From positions 4,442,151 to 4,506,150 of the forward strand of contig OZ245715.1 of NCBI GenBank assembly GCA_965226965.1: a stretch of 64,000 nt of DNA, written 5' to 3'. The stretch is from Endoryza foliicola. Lineage in GTDB: Bacteria > Bacteroidota > Bacteroidia > Chitinophagales > Chitinophagaceae. Positions 52,565-60,558 of the stretch are shown in pieces. Under the pieces are notes generated by a model. The model was given only the letters and a program-made list of their open reading frames with translations, made no database searches and was not told the origin of the DNA. Position numbers and translations under genes: made by a program. Every line of letters begins with the position of its first letter. Positions within the stretch are counted from its first letter, which is position 1.

Positions 52565-53560
52565 TTAATTATTAATTATCTTCTGTTCATAACTAAACAA
52601 TATCTTATCCTGAAAGTTAATGAATTGCACGAACAGACTGTTGGCTGTTATCGAGCAAGCCATATACCCTTGATCCGATGATTTGAATTTGGTGATGTCC
52701 GGATAGCCGTTTACCAATCTCGATTCTGAAGCGGCCCCACTAATATAATAAGTTGTAGCACCGGAGGGTGCTATCAATTCTTGATGATGCTCATGACCAC
52801 AGATATACGCTGCTACTTTATACTTGGCAAACATCGGCTCCAAGGTTGATCGCAAGCGTTGCGTTTCTTTTGTGTCTTTTCTCCAACCGCCTGTATAAAG
52901 CGGATGATGGCCCACTACTATTTTCCATCGGGCCTTGGATGAACGAAGTACACTGTCTAACCAATTCAACTCTTTTGCTAAATAGGTGGAGTCGTATTTC
53001 GAGCCATCGGGCTTGTCGCCGCGCAATAATTTCTCCATTGGATCGGTGTCAAGAAATACAAACAATGCCGAGCTTGTGTCGGCACGATAGGTTTTTGTGT
53101 AATAGCGAGCCGGCATGTCCCAGCGACTGCTAATTTTTGAATACTGTACTTGCGCATCAGGATTGGTGCCATAATCGTGGTTGCCCAAAACCGGATGCCA
53201 TTTTTCATACAAACTGTGAGCAGTATAAATCGACTCAAAAGAACTGATCCAATGATAGTCTAGCGTGCTTTGAACGCCTCTCGGATAAAAATTATCGCCC
53301 GTAGCAATAATGAAAGAAGCCTCTAGATCGTGCGCAGCTCTACCCATTGAAGCCGCCACTTCTTTCTGATGATTTTCTCCATTTCTTCCCCAATCGCCCA
53401 TTACTAGGAAATGCAAAGCATTGGGCTTTTTCACTAGACCGGGAATGGAACCACCCGTGTATCCTTGATCTGCCAATACCGGAGCCTGGGCTGTTGCACT
53501 ATTGGAAATAAAACCAATCACTACGAATAATAAAGAAGTAACACTCCATTTTTTCATCAT
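52565..53560 (-). CDS. purple-acid-phosphatase-like (TRAP-type) exported phosphatase
   Basis: A 331-residue enzyme from the ATG at 53560 (MMKKWSVTSLLFVVIGFISNSATAQ, a signal peptide; the longer frame adds an unlikely leader). Motifs follow mammalian tartrate-resistant acid phosphatase: VMGDWGRNG, ATGDNFYPRGV (with the iron-binding Tyr that gives the purple colour), VLGNHDYG, VVGHHPLYTGG and YICGHEHHQEL. All seven metal ligands can be assigned, so an active dinuclear phosphomonoesterase is expected in the periplasm or at the surface. It lies 87 bp after SusD of the second pair, across a stem-loop, so it is likely the enzymatic part of a SusCD-phosphatase operon. Confidence 0.88.
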   Translation of the reverse strand: MMKKWSVTSLLFVVIGFISNSATAQAPVLADQGYTGGSIPGLVKKPNALHFLVMGDWGRNGENHQKEVAASMGRAAHDLEASFIIATGDNFYPRGVQSTLDYHWISSFESIYTAHSLYEKWHPVLGNHDYGTNPDAQVQYSKISSRWDMPARYYTKTYRADTSSALFVFLDTDPMEKLLRGDKPDGSKYDSTYLAKELNWLDSVLRSSKARWKIVVGHHPLYTGGWRKDTKETQRLRSTLEPMFAKYKVAAYICGHEHHQELIAPSGATTYYISGAASESRLVNGYPDITKFKSSDQGYMACSITANSLFVQFINFQDKILFSYEQKIINN

Positions 53561-53590
53561 ACATCTATTGTTGAATGAGTGAAACAAGAA

Positions 53591-53616
53591 AGGAAGTGGC
53601 TTTCGCCAACTTCCTT
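53591..53616 (-). promoter_or_regulatory. stem-loop between second SusD and the acid phosphatase
   Basis: Arms AGGAAGT-GGC and GCC-AACTTCCT around TTTC; the minus strand continues TTTCTTGTTTC. It parallels the stem-loop at 42569-42597, which sits at the same position of the other SusCD operon. Confidence 0.6.
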
Positions 53617-53647
53617 CTGATTGTACCATACTTGATCTATTGATTGC

Positions 53648-55324
53648 TTAGTAGCCCGGATTCTGAGTTAAGTAATTGGGGATATTCGAAGCACCGTCAA
53701 TAGCGGTTTGTGGAATCGGGAACACACGCATGTTTTTGTTCGTGTTTGTTTTCTCCGTCCAAGTTCCTTCGTATTTATCGAAGCGAATCAAATCAGTTCT
53801 ACGATGCATTTCCCAATACAATTCAAAACCTCTTTCTCTTAACAATGTTTCCAAAGTAATTGCGCTCAATGGAGCTGCTTTCACAGTGCCATTCACGCGA
53901 GCGGCACGTACAGTGTTTACATCGGCCAATGCGCCTGCATTATCTCCTTTTCTCAATTTCGCTTCAGCGCGCATTAAATACACATCTGCAATACGTACAA
54001 TGGGAATATCAGCATCGCCGAAGTTTCTACCTGAAGTAGATTTCGCACTGAATTGGAATTTCAAAACGCGGTAACCGGTGCTGTAGTTACTTCCCTCAGC
54101 AGTATAGTCAATTGCTTTTTTGAAATTAACGGCCAAAGTTGGCTTGTTACGTGTTACGTTGTAAAGCTTAGCAACTTTGAAATCTCCGTTTGCACATTTT
54201 ACGAATGCACCACTTACGCGGATCAATCCCCACTGTTGTCCTCTTAAAATACCACGGTTCATTTTGAAATCTGCAGCCTTCACGCAGGTATCATCGGCCT
54301 GAACCGCCAAATTGGTTTGAGAAAAACGTGGATCAGCTAAAGAAGGATCTACTGAACCCGCAGCTGCTTCCCAAGTATTGTAAAAATCGGGAGTAATAGC
54401 AGGACCATCGGTACCATTGGCTGCCGGATAAGCAGTTAAAGGAAACTGATCACCCGACAATGAGAAATACGCCAAACGGTTGTGACCATTCAATTCTGCT
54501 CTTTGATCTACTGCAAATACCAATTCCTTATTGTTATGATTATCATCGTTGAAAATTGAAAAATAATCACTGCTCAAAGCATAAGTGCCGGAACTGATAA
54601 TGCGATTAGTATAGTCGATCACCTTATCCATATCATCGGCAGAGAAGGTATGTGTTGCGGCATAACGATCACGGTATACAGACGCATTCAAATAAATACG
54701 AGCTAACAAACCGTATACAGCATTTTTAGTGATGCGTCCTGGACCTGCAGTAGTTGTTAAATCGGGTTCAGCAGCTACTAAATCGGAGATGATATAATCC
54801 AAAGCCTCTTTATCTCGCACCAGTTTAGAGATATCATCCGGCTTCTCTTTAATGAAAGCAAGATTGAACATGTCCAAAGCCAACCAGTTGTAGAAGCCAC
54901 GCATGGCTCTTGCTTCAGCTATATAAGTTTTCGCATTCGCATCTTGATTTTCTGCCAACGCGTTTATGGCCACTACTGCTCTCGACAAACTTTGAGTGAT
55001 CAAATTCCATGTATCACGAACATTGGGGTCGGTACTGGTGGTTTCATGCTTGTGCAATGAAATATAGATACCATTATCACCCCAATCGGTACCACCTCTG
55101 TAAGGGAGGATCGCTTCGTCAGTAGAAATTTCTTGTAAAGCGAAATAAGTAGTATGGCGGTAAATATCCGGCAGACGCGCATATACCGGAGCAATCAAAC
55201 CATCAGCAATTTGCTTTTGTGTTTGTCCTGTAACAGAAGTCTCATCGAGAATCTTCTCATTTAATTTGGTGCACGAAAACATTAAGGTGAGCACCGCAAT
55301 TACTGCAATTCTTTTATTAAACAT
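53648..55324 (-). CDS. SusD/RagB-family lipoprotein, second pair
   Basis: A 558-residue SusD. The lipobox LTLMFSCTKLNE puts the lipid cysteine at 18. TPR-like helices (RAVVAINALAENQDANAKTYIAEARAMRGFYNWLALDMF), the conserved VYGLLARIYLNASVYRDR and the C-terminal LLRERGFELYWEMHRRTDLIRFDKY, which is a SusD family hallmark, all appear. It belongs to the classical RagB/SusD subgroup, unlike the SusD at 42.6 kb. It starts 11 bp after its SusC. Ligand unknown; the phosphatase gene downstream hints at an organophosphate, possibly a phosphorylated glycan. Confidence 0.94.
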   Translation of the reverse strand: MFNKRIAVIAVLTLMFSCTKLNEKILDETSVTGQTQKQIADGLIAPVYARLPDIYRHTTYFALQEISTDEAILPYRGGTDWGDNGIYISLHKHETTSTDPNVRDTWNLITQSLSRAVVAINALAENQDANAKTYIAEARAMRGFYNWLALDMFNLAFIKEKPDDISKLVRDKEALDYIISDLVAAEPDLTTTAGPGRITKNAVYGLLARIYLNASVYRDRYAATHTFSADDMDKVIDYTNRIISSGTYALSSDYFSIFNDDNHNNKELVFAVDQRAELNGHNRLAYFSLSGDQFPLTAYPAANGTDGPAITPDFYNTWEAAAGSVDPSLADPRFSQTNLAVQADDTCVKAADFKMNRGILRGQQWGLIRVSGAFVKCANGDFKVAKLYNVTRNKPTLAVNFKKAIDYTAEGSNYSTGYRVLKFQFSAKSTSGRNFGDADIPIVRIADVYLMRAEAKLRKGDNAGALADVNTVRAARVNGTVKAAPLSAITLETLLRERGFELYWEMHRRTDLIRFDKYEGTWTEKTNTNKNMRVFPIPQTAIDGASNIPNYLTQNPGY

Positions 55325-55335
55325 AACGTATTATT

Positions 55336-58296
55336 TTAGAAGCTTACTTGTAATCCAATAATGATAGAACGTGCTTTAGGATAAGAGAGGTAATCAATAC
55401 CGTAGCTCAATACTCCATTGATCTGACGATCGTTGTTAACCTCAGGATCGAATCCATCGTACTTGGTTTTCACCCAAAGGTTTTGGCCTGTAAGTGACAC
55501 TCGCAAGTTTGAAATGTAATTGTCGATATGAAGCTTTCTTACATTCAATGTGTATCCAATGCTGGCGTTGTTCAATCTCAAATAGGCGCCGTCTTTCAAG
55601 AAACGTGAACTTACAGGAGCCGCATTACTGGTACTTTCTGTAGGATAGTTCAACGCTTCAGAAGTAGTGTTCAAACCTTTGAACAAACGGAGCTTGTAGA
55701 AGAAGGCATTGGCAGTGTTGTCGTAGATCTTATTTCCTGAAACGCCGTTGAAATTCAAACTAGCATCGAAGCCTTTGTATGAGGCCGAGAAATAGAAAGC
55801 ATAGATGGTTTTAGGCAAGGCAGAACCTGCTGCTACGCGGTCTTTATCACTGATAATACCATCACCATCTACATCCTTATAACTACTGTTTCCATTGGCA
55901 TCCATTCCGGTGAATTGCTTCAAGAAGAAAGTACCAATGGGTTGATTGTTGATGTACCCATTGATGGTAGCAGAAGTTAAACCTGAACCCGATGCAGATC
56001 CGGAAGGAATAACAGAGTAAGGAGAATTCTTCACGATATTGTCTAAGAAAGCAATATTGAAACCGGCGCCATACGTAAACTGACGTTTAGTGGTATGACG
56101 ATAGTTCAAATCCAATTCCAAACCCTTGTTTACAATTTCCATGTTCTTCACGTTCGTCCAAACCGTACCGGCAGGTTGAATAGGATCGGCAGGAACTACT
56201 TCCAATAAAATGTTCGTCGATTTCTTTTGGAAAACATCGATCGAACCATTTAAATCGCCATTGAAGAATCCAAAATCCAAACCGGCATTCACTTGCTTTG
56301 AAACCTCCCACTGAATATCAGGATTTGCCAAGCGGGTAAATGTAGTACCGGCAGGATAGTTGGCGCTATTGTCCAAAGGATAAGAAGTAGAAGCAGAAAC
56401 GCTTGAAGTATACAATGCTTGGGTAATTTTCGAAGGAATTTCCTGGTTACCCGTTAAACCCCAACCTGCTCTCAATTTCAAGTTTGAGAAAGGAGTAGAC
56501 TTCATGAACTTCTCTTCAGTAATTCTCCAACCGGCACTGAAAGAAGGGAAATAACCATACTTATTGTTCTTACCAAATTTCGATGAACCATCGGCACGGA
56601 AATTCGCAGTCAACAAATACTTACCCATGTAAGCGTAGTTGATACGACCGAAATATGATTGTAGTTCATTTTGAATTGCATAGCCACCGGGCTTGTTGTT
56701 CGCCAAGGTCAATTCTTGACCTAAACCCGGATTATTGATAGGTTCTACAGCAGCGTTGGGGAATTTATTAATGCTGAAGTTCTTACCGGCCAATTCTATC
56801 TTTTGATATGAAAATCCTAACAACGTACTGATGTTGTGCGCATTCACTTTCAAATCGTAGGTCAAATAGTTCTCAATTAGGGTATTGAGGTTTGAACTGG
56901 TGAAATTGTCTAAACGACCATCACGCTGGGGTACCGTACTTGGCAATGATTGAATATCACGAACTGATGTTGAGTTGTCTACACCAATATTCAATTTGTA
57001 CACCAAGCCGGGCAACAGACGAAGTGAAGGAGAAATGTTTGCAATGGTTCTGTTGATGGTGGTAACATCTTTTTCCAATTGGAAGGTCACCAATGGATTA
57101 TTCAAATCGAGGTAACGAGCGGGATTACCTGCTGAATCATAAGGAGCATAAGTAGGGTTATTGGCCAATGCATCTCCAATTACACTTGAAACAGGAGGAC
57201 GCAAATTGTAGGTGCGAGACACGTTCACATTCGCGTCAATCACCAATTTATTGTCCCAAAAACGTTGAGTAGCATTGAAACGACCAGTATAACGATCCAA
57301 GTCATTGTTTTTAACAATACCTTGTTGCTTCTGCGCATTGAAAGATGCATAGTAGGTGAGTTTATTGCTACCACCGCTCAAACTCAAGTTATGCTCTTGA
57401 GTGAATGCATTGCGCATGATCAGGTTTTGCCAATCGGTATTCGCACCTTTATCTACCAATGTGCCATTGATCTTTCCAATCTCTGCTTTGTATTGAGCAG
57501 CAGAAAATACATCAATTTTATTGGCAACTTGTGAGAAGGTAAATGCAGAACTGTAGTTCAACGTAGAAGTACCAGCTTTCCCTTTTTTAGTAGTGATGAG
57601 GATAACACCGTTTGCACCACGAGCACCGTAGATAGCTGTAGCAGATGCATCTTTTAATACGTCGATGGCATCAATATCGTTAGGGTTGATAAAGTTCAAA
57701 GGGTTTCCGGCGCCACCGGTTGAAGAGTTATCGAGAGGCAATCCATCTACAACGAACAAAGGAGTAGAACCAGTTCTCACACCACCTGGACCACGAACCG
57801 TGATCGACAACTGAGCACCCGGCTCACCTGTAGAAGAGGTAACGTTTACACCTGCTACTTTACCTTGAATCAATTGTTCTGGGGAGTTGATCACACCTCT
57901 GTTGAACGATTCGGCTTTGATTGATTTAACGGCACCGGTTACATCTCTTTTACTTTGAGAACCGTACCCTACTACTACCACATTCGCCAATTCAGAAGAA
58001 GTGGCTTGCATTAATACAGCAATAGTAGTTTGATTTCCTACGGCAATCTCTTGGGTTTGAAACCCTACGAAGGAAATCTGTAGTGTATCTATGGCATTTA
58101 CTTGAACAGCAAAGTTTCCCGCTTTGTCGGAACTAGATGCAGCACCGGTACTTTTCACTTTCACGGTTGCGCCCGACAAGGGTAGATTGTTTGTTTGAGA
58201 AATCGTTCCTTTGAGTGTGCGGAGCGATTGCGAGAAGGAGAACAGGGAAGTCATAATAAGAAAAAGCAAGAGACTTCCGTACTTAATTTTGGTCAT
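55336..58296 (-). CDS. SusC/RagA-family TonB-dependent transporter, second pair
   Basis: About 986 residues from the ATG at 58296 (MTKIKYGSLLLFLIMTSLFSFSQ); an ATG at 58305 is also possible. A start at 58353 is unlikely since the -7 box (58321-58328) lies inside that stretch. Domains: CarboxypepD_reg-like (LKGTISQTNNLPLSGATVKVKS), then the SusC TonB-box region VVVVGYGSQSKRDVTGAVKSIKAESF, plug with GVNVTSSTGEPGAQLSITVRG and TAIYGARGANGVILITTKKG, and a C-terminal barrel ending IIIGLQVSF. It heads the operon SusC-SusD-acid phosphatase. Confidence 0.94.
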   Translation of the reverse strand: MTKIKYGSLLLFLIMTSLFSFSQSLRTLKGTISQTNNLPLSGATVKVKSTGAASSSDKAGNFAVQVNAIDTLQISFVGFQTQEIAVGNQTTIAVLMQATSSELANVVVVGYGSQSKRDVTGAVKSIKAESFNRGVINSPEQLIQGKVAGVNVTSSTGEPGAQLSITVRGPGGVRTGSTPLFVVDGLPLDNSSTGGAGNPLNFINPNDIDAIDVLKDASATAIYGARGANGVILITTKKGKAGTSTLNYSSAFTFSQVANKIDVFSAAQYKAEIGKINGTLVDKGANTDWQNLIMRNAFTQEHNLSLSGGSNKLTYYASFNAQKQQGIVKNNDLDRYTGRFNATQRFWDNKLVIDANVNVSRTYNLRPPVSSVIGDALANNPTYAPYDSAGNPARYLDLNNPLVTFQLEKDVTTINRTIANISPSLRLLPGLVYKLNIGVDNSTSVRDIQSLPSTVPQRDGRLDNFTSSNLNTLIENYLTYDLKVNAHNISTLLGFSYQKIELAGKNFSINKFPNAAVEPINNPGLGQELTLANNKPGGYAIQNELQSYFGRINYAYMGKYLLTANFRADGSSKFGKNNKYGYFPSFSAGWRITEEKFMKSTPFSNLKLRAGWGLTGNQEIPSKITQALYTSSVSASTSYPLDNSANYPAGTTFTRLANPDIQWEVSKQVNAGLDFGFFNGDLNGSIDVFQKKSTNILLEVVPADPIQPAGTVWTNVKNMEIVNKGLELDLNYRHTTKRQFTYGAGFNIAFLDNIVKNSPYSVIPSGSASGSGLTSATINGYINNQPIGTFFLKQFTGMDANGNSSYKDVDGDGIISDKDRVAAGSALPKTIYAFYFSASYKGFDASLNFNGVSGNKIYDNTANAFFYKLRLFKGLNTTSEALNYPTESTSNAAPVSSRFLKDGAYLRLNNASIGYTLNVRKLHIDNYISNLRVSLTGQNLWVKTKYDGFDPEVNNDRQINGVLSYGIDYLSYPKARSIIIGLQVSF

Positions 58297-58320
58297 AAAT
58301 GTCATTTTTACAATTATTCG

Positions 58321-58427
58321 CAAAAGTAAGCGTGCAGGTATTTTTTCGTGCACCGGTGCACATTGTTAATGATAGGGTAATGTTATTTGCAATTTGTTAA
58401 TGAAGAGGTAATGATTTGATAGCGATG
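58321..58427 (-). promoter_or_regulatory. promoter, perfect palindrome and TGTTAATGA repeats before second SusC
   Basis: The minus strand at 58328-58321 reads TACTTTTG (exact TAnnTTTG). A perfect 14-bp palindrome GTGCACCGGTGCAC occupies 58348-58361, about where a -33 element would be. Further upstream, 11-mers TGTTAATGATA (58364), GGGTAATGTTA (58375) and TGTTAATGAAG (58395), AGGTAATGATT (58406), TGATAGCGATG (58417) form two 11-bp-phased groups that are 31 bp apart. Confidence 0.55.
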
Positions 58428-58434
58428 GGGTGGT

Positions 58435-58862
58435 TAGGTGTTTGACGTTAGGTGTTAGGTGTTAGGTGTTAGGCTTTGGGCTTTAGAAAATACATTCACC
58501 GCTAAGAGCGCAGAGACCGCGAAGTTGTCGCAAAGTCTCTCATGTATTTTTTTAACCACAGATATCCTTTAGATCAAGTTTTGAGTTTTTAAGTTGTTAA
58601 GTTTTGCGCAGCTTCGCTGCTTGGAATCCGCAAAGGTTAGAGAAGAGAGAAAAGGTACACAAAGAGAGGCTGTAGCAAATTTTCTTTTTCTGACCACAGA
58701 ATACACAGATTAGCCTCCGATATTCAATCAACATGACTGCCGGCTGTTTCATTATTAATTATTAATTCTTAATTACTCGCGGCTGTTCAATTATTAATTA
58801 TTAATTATTAATTATTAATTACCCTGGCTGTTCCATTATTAATTCTTCATTCTTAATTACCC
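58435..58862. repeat. composite dispersed intergenic element (copy 3)
   Basis: Contains GGTGTTAGGTGTTAGGTGTT, then ACATTCACCGCTAAGAGCG / CAGAGACCGCGAAG, ACCACAGA blocks at 58555 and 58692, CACAGATTAGCCTCCGATAT, TGACTGCCGGCTGTTTC and three runs of ATTATTAATTATT ending CTGGCTGTTCC. Same block order as at 33.4 and 49.5 kb. No gene is seen between 58428 and 59077. Confidence 0.8.
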
Positions 58863-58879
58863 CCTCTCTTCTTGGCTTA

Positions 58880-58909
58880 AAAAACAAAAGTCCCGATAGA
58901 CATCGGGAC
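58880..58909 (-). terminator. terminator-like hairpin
   Basis: GTCCCGAT-AGAC-ATCGGGAC; the minus strand continues TTTTGTTTTTT. It is a second hairpin about 140 bp past the lipoprotein gene ending at 59078. Confidence 0.6.
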
Positions 58910-59026
58910 CGCTAACAGTCGCATGAGAAATATATACTAAAATCTAACCATTGTTCATAAACTGCCTGCAAGATAGAACAGGCTTATTACCGCATTGTAA
59001 CGAGAGTATTACCATACCATGAAAAG

Positions 59027-59053
59027 AAAATCCCGCCAATTGGCGGGATTTTC
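59027..59053 (-). terminator. terminator of the receptor-lipoprotein operon
   Basis: Perfect palindromic stem TCCCGCCAATTGGCGGGA flanked by AAAA and TTTT, 25 bp past the stop at 59078. It can act in both directions. Confidence 0.85.
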
Positions 59054-59077
59054 AAACTATAGGAAATTCTAAACTTA

Positions 59078-60538
59078 TTAGTTGTTAACAAACTTTGTCC
59101 AACCCTTCCACCAGTTTGATTCAGTTCCTGCAGGAGCAATAGCACCGCGGAATGTAACAGTTGTGAAGAAAGTATTAGTGAGTTTAGGATCTGTAAAGCT
59201 AGCGCCGTTCAAAATCTTTTGGTTACCGTTTGAACCAGCGAATGGAGTAGGATCTGGAGCACTGTAGTTGAATGGTTGAATCAACTTCGCATCGCTTGTA
59301 TTGGTCAAAATATCGTTGTTATAGAAGCTAGTTTGGAACCAGTTCAACATACTTGCATCGTTAGCACCTGTAGGGGCACTTCCACTTACAGTATACTTAA
59401 CATTGATAGTGTTACCGGCCAATGTTGTGTTCCGAATTCTCAAAGTGCTATCGTTAACGTTCAAGTCAGTTGGAGTACCAGTACTTGCATCAATCAATAC
59501 AGCCTGAGGCCAACCCATGATAATAGAATTAAAAATAGAGATTGAAGAGTTTCTTCTAATCTGTGCACCTGCACGGAACAAGGTGTTACCGGTATTGGCC
59601 AATGTAGCGCGAGGACCGATAGCAGTGATATTACTGAATACTGCTGTAGTTTTTGGAGTAGCAGTAGTACCGCTGGCGTTGTTATCGCTTTCAAATGCTT
59701 CTGAAGTAGAGATATCGGCGATCAATGAATCTCTCAATACCAACCCGAATTGAACGTTTCCGCTGAAACCGTTATCAGTATCGAAATCATCATCTTGTGT
59801 TTTATAAGCGATCAAATACTTACAGTTCACCGTTCCACCAAACCACTCATAGGCATCATCTTTAGCATAAGTAACTTGAACGTGGTCGATAGTAGTACCA
59901 CTACCTACTGCTGCCATGGTTAAACTGTTCAATTCTTTATCAGGTTGGAATGCATATCCTGCATACTCAATACGAACATATTGTAAAGTACCTGAATTGT
60001 CGTTGGCAATAGCTGTAGGAGCAACAGCATCACCGGAACCGGCCAAGCCATCTCCATTCGCGTTATCGATACCGCCTTCAGCCTGATACAATCCTGCTAT
60101 ACCATTGAAACTGGTATTAACCGGAGCTTTACCAAGAAGAACGATTCCACCCCAGTCACCTGAAGCTGGGCTAGCGGCCGCAGAAGTAAACACGATAGGT
60201 TCAGTAGGCGTACCAATTGCAATCAACTTAGAACCACGAGTAATGATCAGAGCAGCCACATCGCTTCCGCTGAAAGAACCTTTAATGGTTGTACCTGCTT
60301 CAACAGTCATGGTGTGATTACCCACCATATAAACCAACCCTTTCAGGATATAAGTGTTTGCTTTTCTTAATACGGTATCAGCATTGATTCTTCCAGACAG
60401 TGTAATGGTTTGTCCTGTAGAACCTGTACCAGGTTGAGTTACAATGATCACTTCCTTCTCGCCATCCATTTCAATTTTGCGGCATCCTGTAATTGCTAAT
60501 GCAGCAAGGGCGATGGAATAAAATAACGACTTCTTCAT
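59078..60538 (-). CDS. surface lipoprotein paired with a TonB-dependent receptor
   Basis: A 486-residue lipoprotein: MKKSLFYSIALAALAITGCRKIEMDG puts the lipidated cysteine at 19. The rest looks like a right-handed beta-helix or solenoid with short G/N/T-rich turns (GLVYMVGNHTMTVEAGTTIKG, GDWGGIVLLGKAPVN, DDAYEWFGGTVNCKYLIAYKTQDDDFDTDNGF). The acidic DDDFDTDNG could bind calcium. I do not know a named function. It is read 20 bp after a TonB receptor gene, like a SusD-replacing partner; the pair may share one ligand. The upstream promoter links it to the regulatory group of the phosphonate operon. Confidence 0.75.
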   Translation of the reverse strand: MKKSLFYSIALAALAITGCRKIEMDGEKEVIIVTQPGTGSTGQTITLSGRINADTVLRKANTYILKGLVYMVGNHTMTVEAGTTIKGSFSGSDVAALIITRGSKLIAIGTPTEPIVFTSAAASPASGDWGGIVLLGKAPVNTSFNGIAGLYQAEGGIDNANGDGLAGSGDAVAPTAIANDNSGTLQYVRIEYAGYAFQPDKELNSLTMAAVGSGTTIDHVQVTYAKDDAYEWFGGTVNCKYLIAYKTQDDDFDTDNGFSGNVQFGLVLRDSLIADISTSEAFESDNNASGTTATPKTTAVFSNITAIGPRATLANTGNTLFRAGAQIRRNSSISIFNSIIMGWPQAVLIDASTGTPTDLNVNDSTLRIRNTTLAGNTINVKYTVSGSAPTGANDASMLNWFQTSFYNNDILTNTSDAKLIQPFNYSAPDPTPFAGSNGNQKILNGASFTDPKLTNTFFTTVTFRGAIAPAGTESNWWKGWTKFVNN

Positions 60539-60558
60539 TTTGTTAATTATTAAAAAGT

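Noticed and set aside
58297..58353. Upstream start of the second SusC at 58353
   Set aside because: The predicted -7 box lies within this segment, and the signal peptide starts at the ATG at 58296 or 58305.
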